Below are positions 47,769-57,180 of a stretch of 64,000 nt of DNA, piece after piece (position 1 is the first letter of the stretch; each line of letters begins with the position of its first letter). The notes under the pieces were generated by a model. That model had not been told where the DNA came from and ran no database searches. It saw nothing but the letters and a program-made list of their open reading frames with translations. Source of the stretch: Congeria kusceri (Eukaryota; Mollusca; Bivalvia; Myida; Dreissenidae); contig CM051036.1 of assembly GCA_027627225.1 (NCBI GenBank), positions 34,553,426 to 34,617,425 of the forward strand, read 5' to 3'. A program made the position numbers and the translations under genes.

Positions 47769-48343
47769 CACCAATCCCACTTTAGTTCGGTACCGTGACA
47801 TGCATTACCATGATATAACTAAAATTGATATGTAGCAATTGCCATTGTTTTTCCCTTTTAATGCGCCTTGCTTTTCAATATGATAAGACCGTTCTACATA
47901 ACATATCTGATAAATGTTTGTCCATTGACGAGTTGCATGCACCTTTAAGAGGAATCTATGCAGTCAAAGAGATAATCAATGCTGAACAGCGGAGTAGCAA
48001 TCAATGTCAGAAAGCTTATCTTTGGTTAAAATGTGAGCAGTGTCTTAGCAAAGCTAGTTTAAGAGCTACACAAAATATAAATATGTTTTCTGTACGTATT
48101 TCGATGAATATTATCACACAGAGGTGATACGTATATTTTGGTAGTTTCCTGCTTATTTTAATTTACTTATAACAACTTTCACTTGACATATGCTTGTAGA
48201 CGAACATAACAATCGTCGATACACTATGATTGGCAACTAATATACAAGTGGAACGCATGTTGCCAAACATATATGTTTTATTAATTAATACTGTGAGCTA
48301 CTAATGTTTCTGTAAATTAACGATGTATCATTTTTATTTCAAG

Positions 48344-48527
48344 GAAAACATGGAAAGCCTGTCTATTGATGCGTTTGTGGTGGTATTTTCAACAACAGAG
48401 CGTATCAGCTTTGACCAAGCAGTGGAAGTCCTTAAGCAACTCAGAGAAGAAGTCGGTGCCCATAAAGCCATCATTCTGGTTCGCAATAAATCCGACCTTG
48501 TTCGGGAAAAGAACATACCTGCTGATG
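48344..48527 (+). CDS. Single exon of an RGK-type small GTPase (RAD/GEM/REM-like), partial
   Basis: RGK proteins are membrane-associated Ras-like GTPases that restrain voltage-gated calcium channels (family knowledge). The exon encodes 61 codons plus one base. It spans the strand before G4 (DAFVVVFSTTERISF), an acidic/basic helix (LKQLREEVGAHK) and the G4 motif NKSD in ILVRNKSDLV, followed by REKNIP, as in RGK proteins. A good acceptor (TTTTTATTTCAAG, AG at 48342-48343) and a donor (GTAAAA at 48528) frame an uninterrupted phase-0 start. The P-loop, G3 and G5 exons were not found in the window. It could be part of a gene with very long introns or an isolated relic. Another Ras-family GTPase is a weaker alternative. 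Confidence 0.6.
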
Positions 48528-48847
48528 GTAAAATCGATACAGCCTTTTGATGGCCATACCGTTTGTGTCAAACGTATGAATATTTCAAATTGTATGCATG
48601 TCTGTACCCTCCTGTCCCTCGGGTATACAATTATACCTGACCCAAACCACACAAGAGCACACAGTCCTATTTCAGGCATTTTTATTTCTTTGTTGTTTGC
48701 ATTAAATATATATCAAATTTAGCATAAATAATGTAACAAATTACCTGTATGTATAAATAGTAACTAAAATACTAACTATAGCTATTATTCTAAATACACA
48801 CACAGATAGAAAGTGAAGTTAACATACTATATGGGAACATAATAACT

Positions 48848-48890
48848 TATTTACAGACCGGTTTCGCTATAAACATTAGGGCAAAAAATA
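48848..48890 (-). ncRNA. Decayed hammerhead ribozyme relic in the 3' pLTR
   Basis: Minus-strand order: helix I 5' arm ending TTGCC, box CTAATGT, TTATAGC, GAAAC, CGGTC, then TGTAAATAA. It aligns with 50939-50978. Helix I keeps only about five pairs and the catalytic box differs from CTGATGA at two positions, so it is not expected to be active. Confidence 0.55.
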
Positions 48891-49027
48891 ATATGTGTAT
48901 TTATTAAGTAACGACGTCATTTGCGTACTCATAACGTCTATTGTGATAAAATGTTGTTAAGTAAAGGTTTTAAGACACTAATAACAAATTTGTCCTTGCT
49001 TAACCTAGCTGAAACATTGTTTTCATA

Positions 49028-49249
49028 TCATTTATAAAATTGGAAAACGGAAAATTTGGGTTCAGTTTTTGAGCATTCACCTAAATGTGCGCTTAAAGGC
49101 ATTTGTATTATTGACGATTCTCTCATTTGTTGTTCGTGTACTGTTCGTATGTTTCTAAATTTATCTCCTGTCTTTCCAACGTAGAATTCCTTGCATCCGT
49201 TACAAATTAAAACATATATAACATTCTGTACATCGCAGTTCATGTTCAA
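49028..49249 (-). pseudogene. GIY-YIG endonuclease domain of the Penelope-like element
   Basis: The fragment reads NVIYVLICNGCKEFYVGKTG, matching the Penelope GIY-YIG pattern (YVL..C..C...YVGKT) with its two-Cys insertion, then a basic helix and MPLSAHLGEC. It nicks target DNA in active elements (known). The N-terminal side is cut off by the rearrangement at 49257. Confidence 0.85.
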
Positions 49250-49256
49250 AAAATAT

Positions 49257-49560
49257 GTAACTAATATACCTATCGTGAAAAATCAAATCATATTTCAATC
49301 CACCTAATGGACGAAATACACAGTTAGATATATCAGTAACAAAAGCACTTTGTTCTACCATTTCTAATGAAAATAACACGATAAAACATGTTATACTAAA
49401 CCAACGCAATGTTATTAAATCTTTAGCAAATGAAAATTCAGTTATAATAAAAGAAGCGGACAAAAATGGGGCCATTGTTATTATGGATGTTCATTTCTAT
49501 GAAAGCAACATTTGCGAAATTTTGAAAGATGCTTCTTATTATGAATTAATGCCATTAGGT
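49257..49560 (+). pseudogene. Penelope RT N-terminal fragment, inverted
   Basis: The plus-strand frame reads FNPPNGRNTQLD, then LANENSVIIKEADKNGAIVIMD and DASYYELM, the conserved region just before the RT fingers of Penelope-like elements. It is opposite in orientation to the rest of the element and is bounded by the inverted repeats 49257-49310 and 49552-49605 (53 of 54 bases match). Confidence 0.8.
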
Positions 49561-50230
49561 GGATTGAAATATGATTTGATTTTGCACGATAGGTATATTA
49601 GTTACGTTTTTATCATACAAGTATTCTTGTAATTTTATTTTACGTATGAATTCATTAATGTCTGTTTCTAGTTGTTGTGAATTATTCTTTTCTGGTGTTG
49701 GAGTAAATTTGAGACCCTTCAATAAGACTCTAATTTCAGTTTCGTTGAATTTTCTATTGGCAATATTGTAAATTTTAGTAAATAATTTGTTTCAGACAGG
49801 TTAACGATGTCTACATTTTGCTGTTCCAGTTGTTGTCTTCCTCTAAAAGAGAGTCATATATTTCTGCCGTGACCATATCATCGCCATCATTATTCTCCTT
49901 GTATGAGTTGTTTGATCTGTTTCCTCTATGTTGTGGCACATTTGTCGGTCTTCTGCCTTTCTGTGAGGACGTTTCATGCAGTTTGTTTATCAATTGGCCA
50001 ATCAGGGACTGTATGTCATTGTTTTCTTGTCGTTCTCTCTAACTGTGTCTGTTGAATTGTCTATTTGGGTGTCTGTTTTCAAACGGACTATTTTAAACGG
50101 CATATGATCTTGTGTTGTTCTCAGCATTATATCCTCGTTGCGACACACCTTTTTTGAAGTAAGGGTTGGAATGTTCGTGTCATTTAAAAAAAACTCAACT
50201 TTATAGGCATTCAACCAACGTTTATTAGAG
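49552..50230 (-). pseudogene. Penelope-like N-terminal region
   Basis: Minus-strand fragments in two frames: a hydrophilic segment rich in Asn, Lys and Asp (49993-49811), then NETEIRVLLKGLKFTPTPEK and FIRKIKLQEYLYDKN, standard N-terminal features of Penelope polyproteins. Stops and one frameshift are present. It ends at the inverted repeat at 49605-49552. Confidence 0.75.
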
Positions 50231-50938
50231 ATATCTTCTTTTCTTTTAACATGTTTTTTTCATGATTCTATTAAAATATCTGCAGCTCTGACTGAACACT
50301 TAGAATAAATTACTTCTTCCATTTCATTATCTAACTTTCGTACCGCTCATTACATAAGGCCGTTTTCAGCATCTCCGTCTCCATTCTCATATTCTTTCTC
50401 TTAGACTTCTTTGCTCCTCATTTTCGTTCTTAAATTCAAATGTTTGGAATTTTCTTGGTTTAATACTTGGATTTGCTGCTATCCACTTTTCATGAAACTT
50501 CAGGTTCCAGTTATTTTGAACCAAACCCCAATATGCATTTTTTTTCGCGTTAAAGTTTTTGTCCAAGCTTCTGCTTCAAAATCACAAACATGTGTCCATG
50601 CTTATAATGTGTGTACCTTCATGACCATGTTGTTGTGTCTTTTTCATATTTGTATCCATCTCTTTTATAACTTTAGTTCAGTAATTTTTGATACCGCTTT
50701 TTCCGTTTTGTTTGTAGATATCAGACTGTTCGTATCCCTGACAGCATCAGTTAAATCTTATTTCCCCCAGCAGTTTGTCAGCTTGCTACTCTACCATCGA
50801 CGAAACAGATGTTTTCGCTGCTTTGGACCCATGATTATGTTACTTGCCTCGAAAAATGATAATTACAAAATAAAAACAATGCCGAGACAAGAAAAATGTT
50901 AAAAAGTAAAATTAGCACAACATGGAAACATAATAACT

Positions 50939-50978
50939 TATTTGCCGACCGGTTTCACTATAATTATCAGGGCAAATA
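50939..50978 (-). ncRNA. Hammerhead-ribozyme-like motif in the 5' pLTR
   Basis: The minus strand reads TATTTGCC, CTGATAA, TTATAGT, GAAAC, CGGTC, GGCAAATA. Helix I (TATTTGCC/GGCAAATA) is a perfect 8-bp pairing around a hammerhead core. GAAA and the cleavage triplet GTC are intact, and the catalytic box differs from CTGATGA by one base. Helix III is the short self-complementary ACCGGT, the minimal form described for Penelope elements and thought to work as a dimer. Helix II is poor. It lies on the coding strand of the element and inside the terminal repeat, as expected. Activity of this copy is doubtful. Confidence 0.7.
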
Positions 50979-51028
50979 ATAATATGTATAATTACTTAAT
51001 AACGACGTCATTTGCGTACTCATACTCA

Positions 51029-51655
51029 TGACCGCTTATACATAACAGTTTTTGGATATACCTATAGGAACGTTGACGAGTGACGTCACGTGCACCTGCT
51101 ATGTTTAGGTAGACTCCACCCAATGATTGGCAAAAGGTGGTGGACATAACGTAGGCATATATAGATAGTGTTGAAAAAACATTAGTACATTTCACAATAA
51201 TTCGATGTTTTAAAACATGTTGTCACACAATAAATGTTAAAATAAGACATACTTCACAATGAAACGTTTGTTTTATAATAATTGTTTACTAACGATGCAT
51301 TTATAAGTACTGAATTCGATGAGCCCAACATAAATGTATGCAACACTTATACAAGGCAAAGTTTTTGTTCGTATACAGAATACTGAAACAAATAATGATG
51401 TAAACCAAATAATCGATCACGCCAGTGTGTGCATCTACCCATCGTTTAGTAATTTAATCCGATGTTTAATTGCCCCTGTGTTTGAGCACAAACCCATTAT
51501 CTCATTATGATCAGATACTACCCATACAGTTACTAACTAACAACATGGTATCATGTTTGATTGTAAGTGCCCTAAACCACAGGTGGCAGACGTATGTCTG
51601 GCCATTTAACACGATTTATAATACTTCCATGGTATATAAGCAGTCAGTTTTATGG
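51029..51655. other. No gene; AT-rich
   Basis: No conserved coding or repeat recognised. Confidence 0.5.
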
Positions 51656-51667
51656 ATAATTTTACGT

Positions 51668-51835
51668 ATCCGGACGTCGGTTCTTACGGACATTGGTTCC
51701 TACACTATTTTTGACATAGGCGGACATTGGTTCCTACATGATTATGACACCCCGGACACTCGTTCCTACATAACGTTGATAGCCCGGATATTGGTTCCTA
51801 CACTATTTTGACAGCCAGGACATTCATAAATTAAT
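51668..51835. repeat. Degenerate 33-44 bp tandem repeat
   Basis: Four to five units with core GGACATTGGTTCCTACAC followed by TATTTTTGAC or ATTATGACA. It resembles terminal motif arrays of MULE-like foldbacks, but no inverted partner was found. Confidence 0.6.
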
Positions 51836-52479
51836 ATAATAAATATAAGCTTGATCAATTGCGTAACTGGTCAGGTGACAAAGTCAAGGCCGTTTTCTGA
51901 CCTTGTTGTAAAAAGTACCTGGTTTTAAATTGAGAATTTCTCAACGTAAAGTTTGCCAAATTTGGGAAAAGAATGTACATATAAATGGTGTTGTCAGTAT
52001 CAATTTTTATTGATTAGTAATAATTGATAACATTCCTGTAACCAAATTCTGTAGTGAAGAATGTTATTTAAAAAAAATGGAGAAAACAAACAGCCACAAT
52101 TTGTATTGGGAATGGGTCAAATACATGTATTCTGTCCTTTAAGACTTATAGAAAAAGACCTACACAATCACAAAATAAAACATTGTATATGGTGAAACAG
52201 TTTAGGTAAAAGTCACAAGGCTATAGATTATCATATTGTTATTTGTTTTAAGTACCAATGTATGGTTTTCAATTTTTAACATCACAGGTTGCATATAGCC
52301 CATGCATTTATATTTGGCCATTGGTCATTACATTTTATAATTTATATATAAGGGTTTCTCAGGTTAACTCAAACCAGCGCCTGCAGCCAATATGATGTTT
52401 AGCACACAAAAATATATTGTTACATCATTCAGGTAAAAAAAAAAATTATAACAAAAAAGTCCTGATAAAAATATGAAAG

Positions 52480-53075
52480 GATAATTATATATATGAGGAT
52501 ATATAGTAGTCGCACCATCCGTCCGTTTGTGGGTATGTCGGTTCCATCCCCCCCTGGATTTTGTTTCCACTCAATAACCTTTTAATGCCTATAAGTCCTA
52601 GAAGGATTTCAAAATAACTTGACATTATTATTCCTGTCAAATAGACAATGTGTCTCATACAACATGCTCTTGTCTCTAAGGTCAAGGTTTACCGAACTGC
52701 CACCCTACCGAACCGAAAGTTCAAGGTTAAAGGTCAAATATTTGTGTGTATGTGGGTCAATCTGTCCAGATTTCGTTTCCCCTCATAAACATTTTAATGT
52801 CTGGTTTCCTGGCAAGACTTCAATATAACTTAACAATTTGTCACATACAACACCGATGTTTTCTCTCACAGGTCAAGTTCACAGTTCACTGTAAAAGTTC
52901 AAGGATTTTCGTTTTCGCTCCATTTTCTAAATGCCTGGTAGGAGAGTTAATATAACTTCAGATACTTATTTCCCATGACCAGACATGTGTGTCCCATGTG
53001 TGTTGTGTACCGGGGTACTTCATACATTCTTGTCCTCAAAGGTCAATGTTACAATTCCAATTTTAACGTCGAATA
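52480..53075. repeat. About 210-bp degenerate tandem repeat
   Basis: Roughly three diverged units sharing CCGTCCG/CTGTCCAGATTT, TTTCC-CTCA-AAAC, TTTTAATG-CTGG and AAGGTCAA-GTT blocks at a period near 210 bp. No gene. Confidence 0.6.
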
Positions 53076-54060
53076 ATTGTCTGGACTGGAGCATATTTTT
53101 TTGGCATGCAGGTCAAGATATTTGTCCAGGACATATGTTTTTCCACTGACAAGCATAATATGCTTTTGGGGCATCTCTCATAACCTGTATTGGGTCAGTT
53201 AGCCCCATTTTCTTGTTGAAAATTATTAGACATTTAATTGGGTGGTACATAATAGTAGTGTTTGTTTCAGGGCAATTTTTTTCTGCCTGAGCCGTGACAC
53301 CGGTTTTCGCGACCTTCAGTTTTGGTTTTGAATTGCACTAAAATAAGTGACCGACACATGACAATTTCTATGTGTATACAAACGCATGTAAAAAAAATAA
53401 CATTTTCACCTGATTTGTTCCGTATTATCCTCAATATTTCCACAAAATAGGGTTTATCGCACTTTTCCCCATGTAAACAAATGACCGGTTCGCCAATAAT
53501 AATAACAAATTCGCCATTAATTTTTCTCAAACACAACCAATCTACCACCGCGTAGAATATTGAGTGACGTCAGGCATAAATTAAAATTAAGTTTGTTTGC
53601 CCTTTACCGTCCGACCCACAAAAAAAGCCGCCGACTCAAAAAAAATTATTGCACCATCTGCGGTAATTATTTTTTATTTATTTATTTTTTTTGCTTTAAA
53701 TTTCGTTTTATTTTTTCGCTCACAACTCTCCAAGCCTACATTTTGTATCATTAAGGGGCTTGTACAAAAGAGTATAATGCGTTTGAGTGTGAAAACAAGC
53801 GCCTAGTGACGTGTGTTTCACGTTTTGTCGTGTACACACCGGTCGACGTATGACGTAATCATCTGTGTATAGAAATACGTTTTGTTTCAAGGTTAGATAC
53901 CAATATATAGTAGGGTGATTCCCTTGAAAGTTGTCCGTAAATGAAATAGTTCGTTTTTTCTTCTGTTAAAATAACGAGACATTTTGCATAAAGGACGCTG
54001 GTTTAAATGGTTATTTCCTGTCTTTTGTGCATGTTGATGTGTCATGACACCGAATTACTT
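53076..54060. other. No gene recognised
   Basis: Contains a GTCCGACCCACAAAAAAAG segment loosely echoed at 55235-55290 (CCGACCCACTTCTAAAATT), suggesting a dispersed repeat. No domain-bearing frame. Confidence 0.45.
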
Positions 54061-54067
54061 GAAATAT

Positions 54068-54297
54068 GAATATTCAGCAGTTTATGTACAGGCAGCATGA
54101 GCTTTTGTGGAAATCGCAAGTGTTTCTTACGGGTGACTACCATCAAGTGAGAAGAATTTTCTTAGAAGTAGCATTGAAATTTGAATATTCAGCAGTTTAT
54201 GTATAGGCAGCATGTGCCTTTGTCGAAATCGCTAGTGTTTCTTACGGGTGACTACCATCAAGTGAGATGAATTTTCTTGGAAGTAGCATAACATATC
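54068..54297. repeat. 115-bp direct tandem duplication
   Basis: GAATATTCAGCAGTTTATGT starts at 54068 and again at 54183. The copies share CTTACGGGTGACTACCATCA and differ at about ten positions. Confidence 0.85.
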
Positions 54298-55417
54298 TTT
54301 TTTTTTATTTTAAATTTTTAAAGCAGAGACAACCATCTTTTAAAAGAGATCAGACTCGCAATATCTGAATCAAAGAAAAGTTGAGAACGATGCCAGGAGA
54401 TTTTGCTGTTTTACAATGGGACAAAATGGAGATTTGATTTACCCGTTTCTAACCTTCAGCCGGATTGATGAAATCAATAAATAAATACAAAATTCATAAA
54501 GTTAAAACAAGTAAAACTTGGGATGATGTATTGATTATTGATCTATTGCGCGTGGTAGACGAGAAGAAAATTACCGACAAAGTTTCGATTTCAGTTAGCA
54601 AATTAACAAGTGGCAGTGCAGAAAAGTTTCATCCTGATATTAACAAAAAAGTGTATGTCAAAACTGGCTTTGTTAAAAAATAATTCTTCTATCAGTACTA
54701 GTAACTGTTCTTTGTTAAATTGTCATTTACGAAAGCACAGTTTATATTTGAAAGGACAGAGACATCCGAGTTAACAACATTTCTGAGTGTCTTATTTGTG
54801 ATATTTTCATCTAATTATTTTTAATTTTCAATTCATTGATTTGACATTTTTCTAGTCAAACAGTATGTATCTGTACTGTATTATTATGATTGGGACTGTC
54901 TAGTCAGTTCAGCCATTGATAATCAATTAATAATACACATGTTTTTTTGTCAGACAGTATGTATCTATGCTGTATTAATTAATATGTGTCTAGTCAATTC
55001 AGACATTGGTTTTAATAGAATACATGTACTTCACACATTTTTAAAGCATTGCGTATTCTTTTTTATGTTATGTCCCTTATTAAAGCCAGTTTTGCCATGT
55101 ATAATCTTAGTTGTATCAATCAAGATGAAGAAAGTAATTGTGATTTTCAAACAAAGATACAATTAGAATTAAATGGCGACATTCATGTTGACAAAGATTA
55201 AATTCTCGGAATAAACGAAAATATTTTTCCTACCTACCGACCCACTTCTAAAATTTCGGGTCGGAAAAGGGCTAACAAAAGACTTTTTAATTTAGGCCTC
55301 ACTGTGGTTAGAAAACACTAAATCAAATCCACATACAGCAAAATTTTCAACCTCCGCGCAGAGATTTAACTGTGTCCCAGCATAGCTGGTTTAAATTCAT
55401 GCCGGCACGAAGTTCCA

Positions 55418-55768
55418 CGTGACCATAGGCAAACACTTTGGCGCGAAATAAAATCGTGGACAAGCACATTATAAAAACCGTTGACAACGTAAAATCCTTG
55501 CGTTGTTATGTTTACTTATTTATTTATTTACTTTTTGTTTTGCATTTTAACTAGTAATATATATATACCTGTAACAATAATGCAACATGTCTGTGTCATT
55601 GTTATAAAATGATAATGTTAAAATTAAAATTTTGTAAAAAATAAATCTTCAATCTTCTCGTAATCGTATCTCCTGAAAAATTCCAAATCTGTAAGTTTTT
55701 AACTCGTGGTTGCAGTGGTAAATGAGAAGAGTACCTATAGGGAAGTAACCACTGCGAGAAGTTTGAGA
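55418..55768. repeat. Dispersed repeat D, copy 2
   Basis: Matches 42563-42897 in the same orientation; here it runs straight into the roughly 160-bp tandem array. Confidence 0.8.
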
Positions 55769-56255
55769 TTTTTGGGTTGAAGCTTTTATTTAAATGTCTG
55801 GTTATTCCGAAACTGCATAGCTTATTCACTTGAAACTTGGAATATACCCTTGCCATCAACTCCCGCATCAGGTGCAACATTCCCCATAACTGTTTTATAC
55901 TTTGGCAGTTTGGTCCATTTTCACATACATTTTCCGATTTAAGTTTTTTATTCAAAAGTTGTATGACTTTAAAACCTTGGAATATACCATTGTCATCAAC
56001 TACAGCATCAGGTACCACGTGCAATCCACGTAACCCTTTTATTTATTTTGACAGAGTTATGCCCCCTTTTTAAATAGATTTTCAGTGGAAATATTTTGTG
56101 AACTACACAAGGTATTCACTTGAAACTTGGAACGCAAGCATCAGGTCCAAAACTCTGTTTTGTATTTTGACAAAGGTATGCCCACTTTTCACATAGATTT
56201 TTGGGTGAAAGTTTTTGTTTCAAAGTCTTATAATTTCTAAATTACACAAGGTATT
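55768..56255. repeat. About 160-bp tandem repeat, array 2
   Basis: About three diverged units with CACTTGAAACTTGGAATATA and GCATCAGGT landmarks, same orientation as 37110-37720. Confidence 0.8.
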
Positions 56256-56559
56256 CAGATGAATTGAAAAGAATTGATGAAAAATTGCATTAACTTAGCT
56301 TTGTATTCCACAAATTTATGCCATTCCTCTTTCTAAAATATGTACCAACTGAAATACTTGAAATAGTCGAGCGCGCTGTCCTCTGACAGCTCTTTTTGTG
56401 AGATGTAATGAGCTTTTTAGTGAGTTTGGAATCAGTGCCGTGCTGTTAGGACATGAATAAGTGAATATTAGTGCAGTTCATATACCGTTGCTAATTAGTG
56501 TGGTCCATGTAAATCTCAAAACTTATCCAGAATACTGCAGCCTGGGAGAGAATTCAGGC

Positions 56560-57180
56560 CCCTTAGTATGTGTTGGAATTTGGAATTGATTAACAATGGT
56601 GTTGACATACCATTGAAAGACAAGAATATAACATTCGTGCTCCAAAATCACCGTGAATCTGAAGTGCAGGAATGTTTTGTTGACAGTGAATTACAGCGTC
56701 GCTTGCGGCTTGGCTATATTGAACGTTGTAAATATCAACCAAGATGTGTAAGCCCAAAAAGAACAATGAGTATAGGCTTATTGATACAGACCTTCGTCAG
56801 TTTATTTCTTTTTGTATTGAAATTTAGGAATGAAGATATTAGAGATTCTGTAAAGTTGATTAAATCCGTCGATAATTTTATTACAACGGATATAATAGAC
56901 GGCTTTTATCATATGAATGCAAATCAATCTTTTAGGGATTATTTAGGAATCCATTGGAATGGGTACTACTATCGATGGGCAGGTTTACTTTTCGGCTTGA
57001 GTTGATCCCTTTTTTAGTTCAATAAGACATTGCATCCAGTTAAAGTTATCTACGCTCGTTAGTCGTTCTCGTCTCTGTATCTGTTCATGATTTCCTGTTA
57101 GCCGCTACCGTACACCAGATTCGTGACAAATCAGATTTACTTTTTGCATACGCTTTCCGTATGTTGATGAAAATTTGAAG
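56560..57180 (+). pseudogene. DIRS-type retrotransposon reverse transcriptase relic
   Basis: DIRS elements are retrotransposons with a reverse transcriptase and a tyrosine recombinase. The frame 56568-57005 holds IIDGFYHMNANQSFRDYLGI and YYRWAGLLFGLS, the DIRS-like pattern of motif A and the YLGF-x-W-x-G-x-YY...PFGLS block. The reading continues past the stop at 57003 with FNKTLHPV and, in a shifted frame, HDFLLAATVHQIRDKSDLLF, corresponding to the catalytic YxDD region with the first residues lost. At least two frameshifts and several stops. No recombinase domain was seen. Followed within 60 bp by an inverted piece of the 44-bp repeat. Confidence 0.75.

Larger units (their letters stand above)
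48815..51028 (-). mobile_element. Penelope-like retroelement, rearranged, with pLTR-like direct repeats
   Basis: Retroelement with reverse transcriptase and a GIY-YIG endonuclease. Direct repeats of about 120 bp at 48815-48935 and 50905-51028 share TAATAACTTATTT, GACCGGTTTC and AACGACGTCATTTGCGTACTCAT, as expected of Penelope pseudo-LTRs. On the minus strand the N-terminal part (about 50230-49552) contains LLKGLKFTPTPEK, a Penelope hallmark, and the C-terminal part (49249-49028) is a GIY-YIG domain. The RT N-terminal block (KEADKNGAIVIMD) reads on the plus strand between 54-bp inverted repeats. The catalytic palm is missing, so the copy is dead. Confidence 0.85.

Noticed and set aside
47825..48127. 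Upstream exon of the RGK GTPase
   Set aside because: The translation has no P-loop (GxxxxGK) or DxxG motif and does not resemble the family.
50411..50902. 163-residue plus-strand frame inside the Penelope element
   Set aside because: Lies antisense to the element's 5' region and shows no recognisable domain.
54465..54683. 72-residue plus-strand frame with a Lys-rich sequence
   Set aside because: No domain, no clear splice sites and no neighbouring gene evidence.
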